Assembly (NCBI GenBank): GCA_010015805.1 | Contig: ML978136.1 | Location: forward strand, 558,001 to 622,000 | Direction: 5' to 3' | Length of the DNA stretch: 64,000 bases | Source: Rhizodiscina lignyota | Lineage: Eukaryota > Ascomycota > Dothideomycetes > Aulographales > Rhizodiscinaceae | Part shown: positions 45,717 to 56,681 of the stretch, piece by piece | Layout: each line of letters opens with the position of its first letter | How positions within the stretch are numbered: position 1 is the stretch's first letter | Position numbers and translations under genes: made by a program | Notes under the pieces: model-generated | What the model was told of the DNA's origin: nothing | What the model saw: the letters and a program-made list of their open reading frames with translations, nothing else | Database searches by the model: none

Positions 45717-48085
45717 ATGTTCACGACCTTTTCTGGCATCCCCCCTGATGAATCTTTGCCCCAGAACAGTGACTTGTCCGGCAGCGGCGCAAAAGATTCG
45801 CCGCGACTAAAACGACAGCAGGTTGCAAGAGCCTGCGACTGGTGTCGAGCGCACCGTATCAAATGTGATGCCAGTTATCCTTGCCGGAATTGCAGGAGTA
45901 AGGGCCGCGAATGTAGCACGACCGGCTCGCATGAGGTCCGGACTTACTCCCTTGCGATTAAGTTAGTAACCAGTCCGATCGTTCTCATAATTATATTAAC
46001 TCATACGCTATCAGGGAGATTGAAAGACTAAAGAACCGGGTCGAGGAGTTGGAGCATCAAATTGATGGCCATTGCTGCACTATCAAGCACAGTCGACCGG
46101 GCGTGTCACTGCCTGCAAATCTCGATCCTCTCAAAGAGCATGGCGGAAACAGAAGATACTGGGAGTGCATTTACACCAAAAGTGCTCACTCCCAGTCTAT
46201 CCAATGCTATGGCCCTTCATCTGCGTTTTATTTCATTGGACGATTCAGCGCGTACTTGAGCAGACTGCTTATGCAGCCGCAATCCGACGAATTAACGCAA
46301 CTCCTCTCGGCAAGCAAGGTCTTCGCAAAATCGTTGGGAGTGGGTGTCAATAGGGCCGGTGATGGCCGACTAACTGAAGACGGATTTAGACAGGGAAGCA
46401 ATATGACCAGGGCGGAAGAAGAATACTTCTTGAGTCTCTTTTGGTCCTCGTATCATTGCATCTATCCGATCCTCGATGAACATGAATTTAAAGGCCACTA
46501 CGCATCCCTGTGGCAACCTTCGGGGCATTTCCGGAAACCTTCAGCCCTGGTTGACATTGTTCTGGCCGTCTGCATGCAGTATGGGACTGCCCTTATTCCT
46601 CCTGGAACTTCCAATGCGGCTGAGCATTGCAGAGGTGGAGGTCGCGATGCGATGACTGCGGGTCGGAATCTCTACCGGAGGTGCCAGGCTTTATTGACAG
46701 AAGAGTGGGAAGGCCCCTCTGTTGCTACTCTGCAATGCCATCTTTTCTCTGTCATCTATCTCTCAAATGCTTCTTTCCCGAATGCCGCACATAATGCCCT
46801 GGCTTTAGCCATAAGGACTGGGATTATTCTAGGATTCCATCTGGAACCTCCGGAGAGCCTTCCCAGAGCTGAGAAGGCTTTTAGAAAGCGTCTCTGGTGG
46901 TCGGTATATGTTTTGGAAATGAAGGCGGCCATGGAGCTCGGACGGCCTCTGGCTGTGAACATCTCCCAGGTTACATGCGGGATCCCACTGGTCGATGAGC
47001 CGGAAAGGGGTCTGAATCCAACATCTCAGATGTCTTCTGAGTACTTGAATTGCCTTGATACGAATTCCCAATTCGTCAAGCTGATGTTAGCCACTCGCAG
47101 CGTCTACGTCATGTTCTACAACAAGTCCGCCGACGTTTTGGGCAAAAATGGTCAGGATAGCTTGTATGAGGACCCACAAGCTCTCGAGAAGATGGCCGAG
47201 TTTCTGTCGTCGAAAATGGAGTACCTCCGCACGTGGTCTCGCGAAGTTCCCGAATCGTTGAAAATGCAGAGAAGGGACGCTGGAGACGCGTTCTCGACAG
47301 CCGGGTCAACGCTCGATCTCTGCCCATTTGTTCCATTCCAGCTCCAGCGTCAGCGCCTTTTTTTGGAGCTTCAATACCATAGCGTAGCTATGTACCTTCA
47401 CCGGCCCTTTATCTGTTGCGGTCAGACGCGAGGAAAGGACGCTCCGCTGATTGATGAAAATGCAAGTACCTGTACAAAGCATGCGATAGTCATTACCAAC
47501 ATGATTCATCAAGTTCTCAGCGAGACGGATCTTCTGAATGGCTGGAATGAGACCTTCCAATGGCAGTGGCAGGCCGCCCTTACCATGATTGGTTATGTCA
47601 TGGCCTTTCCTTTGGCACCTTCAACACCTTTGGCCCGTGAAAATCTTGATACTGCAATAGCAGTGTTCGATCATCTGTCCAGCAGATTTGTCATTGCAAT
47701 TAGCGCTGCTAATGTCACACGGGACCTCTGTGCGAGATCCGACTTTCTCATTGAGCGCTTCGCGGGCTTGAGCAGTGAAGAGTTGGAGGTAATTAATAGC
47801 GGTGGGTCCTTTGAAGCCGTGGGCATGGCCAATAAGACTCTGGCGGAAAATACACCATCGTTTGAATTTCCGAGTTCGTCTGAACCTGAACCGTCGAGGT
47901 TCAGATTCGACTGTTTTGCCAGTCTCGAATCCATTTGCACTGGTGGTACCAACATATCGGATACCTGGTCTTATGGTGTCATGGAAGATACCTCGCTGGA
48001 GCTTTTGATGGGAGACACATGGCTTTCCACGGAACTGTCAGTTTCAGATATCCAAGAACCGATTCCAAGCTTTATGCCTCCTTGA
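45717..48085 (+). CDS. Zn2Cys6 transcription factor with fungal MHR domain
   Basis: Nuclear binuclear-zinc-cluster regulator, 771 residues. Exons 45717-45961 and 46015-48085 join AA|G in phase. The cluster at residues 40-66 is CX2CX6CX5CX2CX6C, in ACDWCRAHRIKCDASYPC and CRSKGREC, followed after the splice by a coiled-coil dimerisation stretch EIERLKNRVEELEHQI. The middle homology region has EEEYFLSLFWSSYHCIYPIL, RTGIILGFHLEPP and KRLWWSVYVLEMKAAMELGRP, the hallmark of the fungal_trans family. The C-terminus is acidic and Ser-rich, probably activating. It lies close to GH30, GH18 and GH43 genes, and regulation of carbohydrate-active genes is a fair guess, but the cluster sequence does not match XlnR or AmyR closely enough to name it. 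Confidence 0.9.
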
Positions 48086-48388
48086 GCTACTTTCCGTGTG
48101 GCGGGCTTAGTTTCAGTTCCTCAAGTCGATTCGAAGTACAGTCAAAGAGAAATGCATTCTCGTTAACACCCGGAGTGCTTGTCGCAACCAAGTGTTACAT
48201 CATCGGCCTAACACTGAAGTGGAGCACGCTCCGGCTCCGGCAGGAGTATATATATCACCGATTCCATGAAAAAAATTTCTCGCCCTTTCCAAACATCCTT
48301 GCCTTCTAAGAGGAGTACACATAACATCGCACAAAAACTCCTGCTCTTCTTTTCAAGACACAAATACCTTCCGAGACAGATCCCAACA
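48086..48388. other. Short spacer upstream of 2EXR-like gene 3
   Basis: 3' sequence of the regulator and the promoter of the next gene on the same strand; no gene. Confidence 0.55.
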
Positions 48389-49230
48389 ATGGCAAATTTA
48401 CTGAGTCTGCCAGCGGAAATGCGCCTGGAGATCATCAGATATGTTGTCGGTCCAGGTTTTGCGCGCGTTGGTCACGTACCGAATCGGTGAGCACCTCTTT
48501 TCCTTTGTTGATGGGTCTAAGGGCAAAAAGAATTGCGAATGCTTTCATATTTCTTCATATGCAAGCGCGCCAACTTGAATAGAATAAGTTTTATGTATAC
48601 AGTCTCCCAAACATCGCGCGCGTCTGCAGGCAGCTTCGCAATGAAACACTTCAAGATCTCTACCTCCACTGGATTCCCCACTTACACCTGGTCCGGGGTT
48701 TCTACGCCGCCAACACTATCCTCTCGAACTGGAACGCCTGGCAGGCTAATACCGCTCCGCATCTCCTGTCGCGGCTCAAGAGGGTCTTTGTCACCCTTGT
48801 AGCTCATGGCCAGGAGCAATACAACTTCGAGTTGAGGCTCTACTCTGCCAGCCTGCACGTCCGCCTGAGCTCACACTCAAGCATCGCTCCAGCAAGCTGG
48901 GGCGCTCTCGCACCCGGGTTTGTAGCGGCGGCGGCGGCACCAGCCAACAGCTGGGATGGCAATACGCTTATTGCGTTAGCGAACGCTGTCATCGCCGCGC
49001 GAGGCGCAATGAGAGCGAGCCCCATAGCGCCGCCTAACCGTGGCGCAAGAGGCGGCAGCTCGATCAACCTAACGTTTCAAGGGGACCAGGCGAGCGGAGG
49101 AGTACGCGTTCGAGCACGCGTGAGGGGTGGACATCTGAGCGCGATGGAGGAGGCGGAGGAGGTGCTGGGCACCCCGCAAGGCCAGGCTGTGCCGTTCATG
49201 GACATCATCAGGCGTGCGGCTGGGCATTGA
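48389..49230 (+). CDS. F-box/2EXR-like protein 3
   Basis: Exons 48389-48486 and 48603-49230, joined CG|T in phase, give 241 residues. The start MANLLSLPAEMRLEIIRYVV is an F-box-like LPxExRxxI motif; ARVCRQLRNETLQDLY follows the splice, the usual second element of this fungal family. The middle is aromatic-rich (HLVRGFYAANTILSNWNAW), and the C-terminal half is low-complexity and rich in Ala, Arg and Gly. Function unknown; it may act as a ubiquitin-ligase adaptor by analogy with F-box proteins. Confidence 0.72.
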
Positions 49231-49462
49231 CGGCTTGTGGGCTTCGGGCATGGTGGAAGGTGCTGCGTCGAGGCGGGGAAGTACAGGTCGCTCAAGTTTC
49301 TATCTTCGGATTCGGCTGCTCGTGGAGGATTTTGAATTAATCGAATGCATCGCTATAATGCATGTACACACTGGCTTCTCTGTGTTTTGAGGACTTAGAT
49401 GGATAGGTTGCGTTGATATTGAACTGAATCAAGCATTGTACTGCTTTCTCGGCGTCAACTAT

Positions 49463-51026
49463 TTAGTAGTATTTGCCTGATGTGAATTGCATAGTCCACA
49501 GCGCCTGACCTGGCAACTCGAACTTGACCGAGCCCTGATTCACATGTGGCAACACGTTCACCTCCGTCCAGTCATCGTTCGGTGTAGTCTTCACAATTCT
49601 TTCGAGCCTTGATTGCTTTGTTGGCAATTCCAGCTGCAAGTCATACGACCTCGTCTGGTTGTTCATGAACAAAACACTCCACTCTCCACTGTTCGCTGAC
49701 TGCGTTGCAAAGGCATTCACTCCACTCGGCAATTGATCCTGTGGAACATCTAGTCTTCTCGAACCTGGGCGATGGAAGTAGCTAAAGTGCTTCAGCATGA
49801 AGGCACGCTTCGTCAGATAGAGCTTGTAGTCCCTAGTTTTGTTATAATTCCCATCGATATACACGAGGCCAGAGTTGTATCCTGCTGTTTCGTTGATGGC
49901 AGTTGCACACGCAGGATTCACTGTTGGCGAACAAGGAAGATTTGTTACGGCTGTCCACCAGTCGAAGGACTGCGCTTGCACAATGGTGAGGAATTGCCAG
50001 ACATATCGCGCGACAATGAGGGCGTTCGTCATCGTGGGATCGTACTGCGCACCGAAGACAGTGGAGCCGGAGCCAGCGTTCGTGGAGCAGCATGTTTCGG
50101 TGAACTTGACGGGCGGAGGACGGCCATGTGTCAGATTCAAGACCAACGCGCGATACTCGGCGAGAGATTGATCAGTCGGATAATCGTAGTTGTGCACAGC
50201 GATGTTGGATAGGTACTTTGTAGAAGAGGGAAGCCAGACAGGATATTCCGGGAATGCTTGAGTAGTTATCTGGCTGGTCTCATCGCCGATAATATCAACT
50301 TCGCTAGCCACTGGAGACGACTCCATTGCTGCCGCAATATCCTTGAAGACCAACGGTCTGAGTTCTGGACTCACAGCCATTCCTTCTTGGCCGCAGTCTG
50401 CTCGATTATTGTCCGGCTCGTTCATCGGAGAGATGTACCGCAGGTTGCCAATGCCATTGCTCTTCCAGTGCGCAAGCACCGTCTTAATGTACTGCGCGAA
50501 GCTTGGCGCTTTTGCTGCGGTCATGTTCCAGCCACAAGCAGCTCCATTGTCGGCAATGTGGGAGGGCGCGGCATTGACAAAGAACGTAATGTACGGCACC
50601 CCATAACTTTGCGCCATCTTCAGGAATTTGACACCGGCGTGATCTCGATTCCAGTCATATGTGCCGTTTCGGAGGAGGAAAGACTCAACGCGGGAACCGT
50701 TGGTCACGACTTGCTGCTCATCGTGGCCGCCGTCTCCACCCATGTTGTAGCGATAGGACGAGAGATACAATCCATCTTCTGAAAAGAGTAATTCACCAAG
50801 CTTTTTCTGGACCGACACTGGGAAGTGGATTAGATCATTCGGCCACCATGCGCCTGATGCGCCAAAGGATGTAATCAATTGCTTTGGGATAGGATCAATC
50901 TTGACTACGCAAAAACCGTCAGAGTATGCCAAACTTGCTTTTAAACTATCGAATACCTGTTGTAGCATCTGCTAGGAATGTGAAGCAGGCCAATGTTAGG
51001 ACAAACGAGAGCCGTACGGGAAACAT
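49463..51026 (-). CDS. GH30 endo-beta-1,6-galactanase-like secreted enzyme
   Basis: Secreted glycoside hydrolase family 30 enzyme, 503 residues, from exons 51026-50957 and 50904-49463 (junction G|TC). The short first exon encodes the signal peptide MFPVRLSFVLTLACFTFLAD, which settles the start. LITSFGASGAWWPNDL near the mature start is characteristic of fungal endo-beta-1,6-galactanases (GH30_5-type), which cut side chains of plant arabinogalactan proteins. The acid/base Glu is in ISPMNEPDNN (about 186) and the nucleophile in VKFTETCCSTN (about 293). The C-terminal beta domain runs to LPGQALWTMQF. Several N-glycosylation sites are present. Xylanase or glucanase members of GH30 are alternatives, but the FGASGAWW motif favours galactanase. 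Confidence 0.88.
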
Positions 51027-52533
51027 GTTGTCTTGACTGAAGAAAGCCGTCGCAAGAGTAACTGGACGGGTTGCCTACCTGTTCCTGAATATATGACGAC
51101 CTACCTGATTCCGGCAAAATGCAAACCCCGCTGAAAGGCTCGTATGATTCTAAAAGCTTGGTGATCGTCCCGCAAGATCTGGTGAAGATTGACGGACGCT
51201 GCAGGAACGTGTTATCCACGAGAACAAGTTCGTGAGGTAGCGCTCGGGGACCTTTCACCCGTTCGCGTTTATGAGGAGCCGCCGAAGGATTTGGTTTTGC
51301 CGGAGCCCCGGAGGGAAGGAGGCACCCGGAGATACGTCCACCCGGGGGACTGTGCCTACTAAAGCCTCGGTGCAGGCTACCTAGAGCTTGGTTGAGTCGG
51401 TCCCTCGGAGAATGCATATCGTCTTCCGAGTCGCCATTGCAACGTTGTGCCTCCGCAGTGATGGCACAGCGATTCCATCGAAATGGCACGTGGTAGCACG
51501 GGGGGCTGAAAGATCCTTTATACTGCCCTTGGAGGCGTGCGCCCGAAGAGGCCCCCGGGCTGTGCTGCAACACAGCCCGAGCCGAGCGCGACTCCAAGAC
51601 ATTGTGCTATCGTGCAAAGAAAAGAGACGAGCAGATCAATAGCGCGAATCAACCCCCTCATTTAGATATAGTCGTTCTCGGCCATGCTAATGCTGGAAAC
51701 AGGAAGTTTTAGAAGGAAGTTTGCTCAGCTCAGACACAAGCAAGGCGTCTGTTTGCATGGAAACAGACGAGATCCCGCCCTTCGCAACGCCCGTCTTGAA
51801 TCCTTCAGTTGCAGCCTCGGATTCTTTGCATTCGCCTGCCTTTGTCTGTGCAAGCTGGTTGCCAGCTTGCAGTTCATTTCCATTGTTCACCACTTGATAT
51901 TAGGGCGACCAGCCCGAATGACACATTCTTTAGAGGTGCGACCTGGGCTTTGGACAGAGACCAAACATGCCCAGCAAGTAGCATGAAAAGCGACCTTATA
52001 TGAAACAATTTTGCGATTAGCTGGCGGACAAAGTCCATTTTTGGAATGAGGATCTGGGGCCATCTCGATGTTTGATTGGGCCAGATGCAAGGTTTTGAGG
52101 GATTCGATCCATTCGTCACGGCTACAACCATAACCGTCACAGCCACGGCCCTGTCGCGCATCTCATTAGACGGCATTCGCTGACGACAATCCCTCCGTTT
52201 CCCCATCCTCCTTACACGTTTCAGGCAATAACGACGTGGAGATTGTTTAAGACATGGCCTTGCCTACTGCGAACCCTCAGCCTCGCGCGCCACTCTTATT
52301 TTTAATGTGCGGGAATGCCGTCATGTAAAAGCTCCATTCGTCCAAGATTTTCATTGCGGTGGTCAGTGAGCGAGCCTCCGCCTTAAGGCTGTTCAAGGTC
52401 CAAGCTCATTGGGTAGTATTTGCGCTCCACGATGGCCGTACTTAAGTACTTGTTAAATTCTTCACTGTGCTGTTTATCTAAAAGTCACCTTCAAACACGG
52501 AGTCTCGTTGAACACTCGCTCTCTACCACCAAC
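51027..52533. other. 1.5-kb divergent gap between GH30 and GH18 genes
   Basis: Shared upstream region of two outward-facing secreted enzyme genes. Two perfect hairpins lie in it (51746-51769 and 51849-51871). No protein-coding gene is supported. Confidence 0.5.
51746..51871. repeat. Two perfect short hairpins
   Basis: 51746-51769: stem CGTCTGTTT / AAACAGACG, 9 bp with a 6-nt loop. 51849-51871: stem TGCAAGCTGG / CCAGCTTGCA, 10 bp with a 3-nt loop. Both are perfect and 80 bp apart in the GH30/GH18 divergent region; they could be palindromic factor sites or RNA folds in a leader. Confidence 0.85.
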
Positions 52534-53514
52534 ATGACAAACTCCCAATCGTTCGCTACCAGGCTCTTTGGCCTAACGATCCTTATTTCTACCCTCTCTG
52601 GTTTCATCTCTGCCACGCCTGCTACGACGGACAAGAAAATCATATACTACCATTCAACGATCAATAATACAGACACGCCAGTGTCACTCCTTCCGCTCAT
52701 CAATGGGACGTCCGACCAAGTCGTAACAAACATTATCATCGGACAAATGCATCTCAATACCACTGGCCTATCCCTGAATGACGACCTTATCTCATCCCCG
52801 AAGTTCGATCGGCTATGGCCAGAAGTCGCGCAACTCCAGCAGAAAAACATCAAGGTGTCTGCGATGCTTCTGGATAAGTACAACGTACTCAAGGGCAACC
52901 AGACCGTCTTTGACGAGCACTACGCGTTCCTCCACGACGCTCTCAAGGCGCATAACTTCGATGGCTTCGATATCGATGACGAAGACCCGACAGCTCTCCC
53001 GATCCAAGGCATCGAGCGTCTGATCGACCGCCTGCGCCAGGATTTTGGACCTGATTTCCTGATATCTATGTCACCTGTTGCCTCTGCTCTCGCGGGCGGC
53101 TCCAACCTGAGTGGCTTCAATTACACCACGCTCGAACAACAGCGCGGCAAGGACATCGCCTGGTACAACGCACAGTTCTACGGCGGCTGGGGCGATGCAA
53201 GCACACCAGATGGCTACGACGCTATCGTGAATAACGGCTTCTCCCCAGACCGTGTCGTGATGGGCCTGTTGACGAACCCCTCAAACGCTGGATCAGGCTT
53301 CGTCGACCTCAACACCACCAAGGCGACCTTGCAGACTCTTACGTCGAAGTACCCTCAGTTTGCTGGCGTTGCGGGCTGGGAATACTTCAATAGCTTGCCG
53401 GGTGGCACACAGGCACCGTGGCAGTGGTCGGAGTTCTTTGCGCAAGCTCTGGGTGTGAACACCGGTTCTCAGTCGAGCAAGAGAAGCACACGGGCTGTTG
53501 CGTTTAAGGCGTGA
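52534..53514 (+). CDS. Secreted GH18 chitinase-like glycosidase
   Basis: A 326-residue secreted family 18 protein. The chosen ATG (52534) begins MTNSQSFATRLFGLTILIST, a good signal peptide; an in-frame ATG further upstream would bury it. The TIM-barrel catalytic motif DxxDxDxE is intact in FDGFDIDDEDP. Other family segments are ISMSPVAS (with the Met-Ser-Pro of strand 6) and DIAWYNAQFYGGWG, and GVAGWEYFNSLPGG near the C-terminus. The short length, lack of a binding module and YNAQFY motif fit the small class III/endo-beta-N-acetylglucosaminidase-like fungal GH18 group. It ends RSTRAVAFKA without a GPI signal. Role: chitin remodelling or scavenging. Confidence 0.88.
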   Translation: MTNSQSFATRLFGLTILISTLSGFISATPATTDKKIIYYHSTINNTDTPVSLLPLINGTSDQVVTNIIIGQMHLNTTGLSLNDDLISSPKFDRLWPEVAQLQQKNIKVSAMLLDKYNVLKGNQTVFDEHYAFLHDALKAHNFDGFDIDDEDPTALPIQGIERLIDRLRQDFGPDFLISMSPVASALAGGSNLSGFNYTTLEQQRGKDIAWYNAQFYGGWGDASTPDGYDAIVNNGFSPDRVVMGLLTNPSNAGSGFVDLNTTKATLQTLTSKYPQFAGVAGWEYFNSLPGGTQAPWQWSEFFAQALGVNTGSQSSKRSTRAVAFKA

Positions 53515-53645
53515 TTTCTGAATTGATGTTTCGTTTCGATTATGTATATTGTATTATAAATTTTGCGGGCACGGACATGATAGCGTTTGGGCAAGATTCA
53601 AAGCATGCGATACCACTGATTTAATTTTTATTTTGAACAATACAC

Positions 53646-55409
53646 TCAAGGTCCTGCTGTTCCATACTGCGGCTGCACATTGAACGTCTTATGGCAATAT
53701 CTCGACCATTGACGTCTTTCGAACTTTTCCAGCTTCTCTGCGCTCCAAGAATCTTTGAGAGGCTCATTAATCGGCTCAAGAGCCATCTGTCCACTTTTGC
53801 TCGAGCAGCGAAACATGATCTTCGTGCGATCCCAAGTTGTTGAAGTCGCATGCGCACCTTCGAGTAGCCTGTCGTCCCACCAGCTGCCTCGGGTAGCGCT
53901 GGCCATAGAGATGAAGGCCGTCTTTTGGAAAGGTTGTTTGGTGATAATGGAATATATATAATCCGCACAGCAGAGAGTTGTGGCAGCAAAGAGCATTACG
54001 AAAGCGACGATGACAACAGGAATGCGGACAATGTACACCTCGCGGGATGGTTCACCAACAGTTCTGATAACTCTTGTGCCCCATTCAAATCTCGACGCTG
54101 CAACGATGACCGATTTCGCTACCAAGCCTGTCAGCCCTTCGATACGTTTTGCGGTCGGGCTGTATCCGGGACAGTTGGTTGGGTTGACAGAGGTCGAGTT
54201 CTGTTGCGCCACTTTCCACGGAACTGCATTGATGTATTGGTACAGAGCATCCAGACCAATGGTGTCGAGGTCAGAAGTATCTTGAACGGGATTTCGAAGG
54301 CAGTCTTCCCAGGCAGCACCGCCCCACGTACATGAGGCGAGGTACCATTCCAGTGTCGGTGTGCACTTGACTCGACTTATCCACATGCCAGAATCGAGAA
54401 GCATACCCGTGTCACCACCTTCCCGAGCAATCTGGGCCTTATACATTTGTGTACTCGGTGCGCCTGCAAGCGCGACAAAGACGAGGTAGTTGGTCGCCCC
54501 ATGCGGCACTCTGTTCGACCACGACGACGCATTGTTATACAGAAACTCCGTACCGAGTCTATGAGGGTTGTTAAGATCCAGGACAGTACTCTGCTTTGAG
54601 CCATCTGGAAAAGTGAACTCTACGAATGGCTGGCTTGTCATGTTCAATAAGTACGATATTTCGGATTCCGCAGATACGCAGTTCCCGGCCCAGGAGTAGG
54701 CGACGATATTCTGGTAGACGACGTCTCTCTCAAAGGATTGTAAGTTTGGCGATGGTCCAATATCTCTCGGCAGGTCGGGTACCTCATCTGTAAGACTGAT
54801 CAGGTCGCCATAGAACAATGTGCCTGCAAGCTCCAGAATAACGTCGTTTTCGTCGAAGTTCGGCTTGAAATCAGCTTGGTTGGTACTGTTTTCGTTCATA
54901 GCGATATGTAACGGGCAAAGCTGTCCAGTCTTGGTTGGAACTGGAAGGACACTCTGTCTAACAGTTTGGGGAACATATGGACCGGTTGTGATTGAGAGAG
55001 TTCCGACAGGTACGAGCGATGCGCCGACGATCATGAGGACGATCTGGACTAGTGCCCTGTAGCAAGAACAACGGAATATGGTTGGAATAGAGCGCCATCC
55101 ACAGTTCGACATACGATCAAAGTCTGATACCGATACTGAAGTCGAAGAGGCGATTTGGAAAGGGTGGATCTGGCGGATTTCTGACCTGGTTTGCCGCACT
55201 ACGAGAGCGAACGAAGCAAGAATCAATGAAAGAATGATACCGGAGTAGAATTGATTCACTTTGGATAGATTTCCGACATTGAGTACTCTTCTCGTACTTG
55301 AAATGGGTGGGCCAGTGAGCGAAAAGATGGTAGCAATCAGTGCCGCAACCGTGAACAGAGAGAGGAGTGCAAGGTAGTATGTTAACGGTCTTCGAAGTAA
55401 ATGACCCAT
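53646..55409 (-). CDS. Multi-pass membrane protein of unknown function
   Basis: A 587-residue single-exon protein. Hydrophobic helices are seen at about 11-30 (YYLALLSLFTVAALIATIF), 55-72 (SGIILSLILASFALVV), 118-140 (ALVQIVLMIVGASLVPVGTL) and 480-505 (IPVVIVAFVMLFAATTLCC). Between the third and fourth lies a large, probably external domain of about 330 residues with several cysteines and N-glycosylation sites. The C-terminal tail is cytosolic and charged. The plan resembles fungal DUF3176-type orphan membrane proteins, but I cannot confirm the family. It converges on the GH18 gene with 131 bp between stops. Confidence 0.75.
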   Translation of the reverse strand: MGHLLRRPLTYYLALLSLFTVAALIATIFSLTGPPISSTRRVLNVGNLSKVNQFYSGIILSLILASFALVVRQTRSEIRQIHPFQIASSTSVSVSDFDRMSNCGWRSIPTIFRCSCYRALVQIVLMIVGASLVPVGTLSITTGPYVPQTVRQSVLPVPTKTGQLCPLHIAMNENSTNQADFKPNFDENDVILELAGTLFYGDLISLTDEVPDLPRDIGPSPNLQSFERDVVYQNIVAYSWAGNCVSAESEISYLLNMTSQPFVEFTFPDGSKQSTVLDLNNPHRLGTEFLYNNASSWSNRVPHGATNYLVFVALAGAPSTQMYKAQIAREGGDTGMLLDSGMWISRVKCTPTLEWYLASCTWGGAAWEDCLRNPVQDTSDLDTIGLDALYQYINAVPWKVAQQNSTSVNPTNCPGYSPTAKRIEGLTGLVAKSVIVAASRFEWGTRVIRTVGEPSREVYIVRIPVVIVAFVMLFAATTLCCADYIYSIITKQPFQKTAFISMASATRGSWWDDRLLEGAHATSTTWDRTKIMFRCSSKSGQMALEPINEPLKDSWSAEKLEKFERRQWSRYCHKTFNVQPQYGTAGP

Positions 55410-56681
55410 TTTGCCTTGAGGCGTTTAGAGGTAGGGGAACACTGACTTGTGAAATGATGAGGAGGAGAACATCAGTCCCGTTGTCCTCATGATGTCTCAA
55501 TGTTAATAAATGGCACACCTTCGTGCTCGGACGCCGGATATACAGCATCAGAACGAACATATTTGTTATTGTTCTCTTTAGAGGTCTCTATCCGACAAAT
55601 AAAAGGGGACTGAAATCATAATCTGTCTGAAAACGAGAGGGAAATGAGTTTGGCAGGGCACGTTGCTGATAGCATAGAGAGATGAGTTCAAAAAGACCTG
55701 TCAAAATGCAAGGCCGATCATTCGGTGCACACGTCACGCTGCAACGGCAAGCCGAGATCCATCGGCGGCAGGGAGTCAAGGCCACGCGAGGTACGGATAA
55801 AAGGAGCAAGGCACTATTTTGTTCTCTCCTGCCTTACAGCCTTATGTGTGGCGGCCGCGATACGCAGTTGTAAACCTGGACATCACATCGAACATCGGCT
55901 CGCTGGATGCATGTGCGCCGGGCAGGCTGACTCAGGCTCGAGTTGCTCCAAGCTTGTTAAAGTCTGTCGTCGTTTCAACACGCCTAGTGAATAGGGGATG
56001 TGCGAACGTTGATGAAGAATTCCGAATGTGGATGTACATAATATGTAAGGCTGAAGCAAAGCAGTCGAACTCCGAAGGACATAACTATTGCCTGTTTAAG
56101 GGTCTTTAGGGCTGAGGCGTTCAGGTACCGAAAATCAAGTGGGCCTGGGCACGTTCCGTACCCGCGATTCTGGTTAGGGCTACCCAGAAGTTGGTTGGCT
56201 GCTTATCATTTCCCGAGACTAATTCCTTTCTAGCCAAAGCTCACTGGAATGGCCTGCTTCAATAATTTTTCAAGTTTATCCTTTAGAATTCGAGGCAAGC
56301 CTGCAGTTTTTGGGGTACTTAGTATGCTGGTGCAGCAGTCCAGCAGTCTTGCATATCGGCAGTGCAGAACGGCAGATGCACAAAGTAAAGTCATTTCTGG
56401 GGATAAGATGGACCCAATGCAAAGACAAACAGCACAGGAAGAGTATGTTCCTTATTTGAGCGAATTCTAGCCATTCTCGTAGAAGAAGCTATGTAGTAAG
56501 TAGCATTGCAATATGCGTGGTGTAGCAAATCATTACCTTGATCTCAGCGTAATCCCACTCCGAATGGGTATGCAATGTATGTCCCATAAAATCTTTTCCT
56601 CGTCGGTGTCGTATGCAAAGGCGCCATAGGGCTGCCACATTCAAGCTCTCTCATCATTTTCGTCGCATCCGAGTCGCAAGA
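55410..56681. other. 1.3-kb gap upstream of the membrane protein
   Basis: Holds the membrane-protein promoter and the RAD16 3' region. Short frames, including one at 56249-56470 (+), have no signature. Confidence 0.5.
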
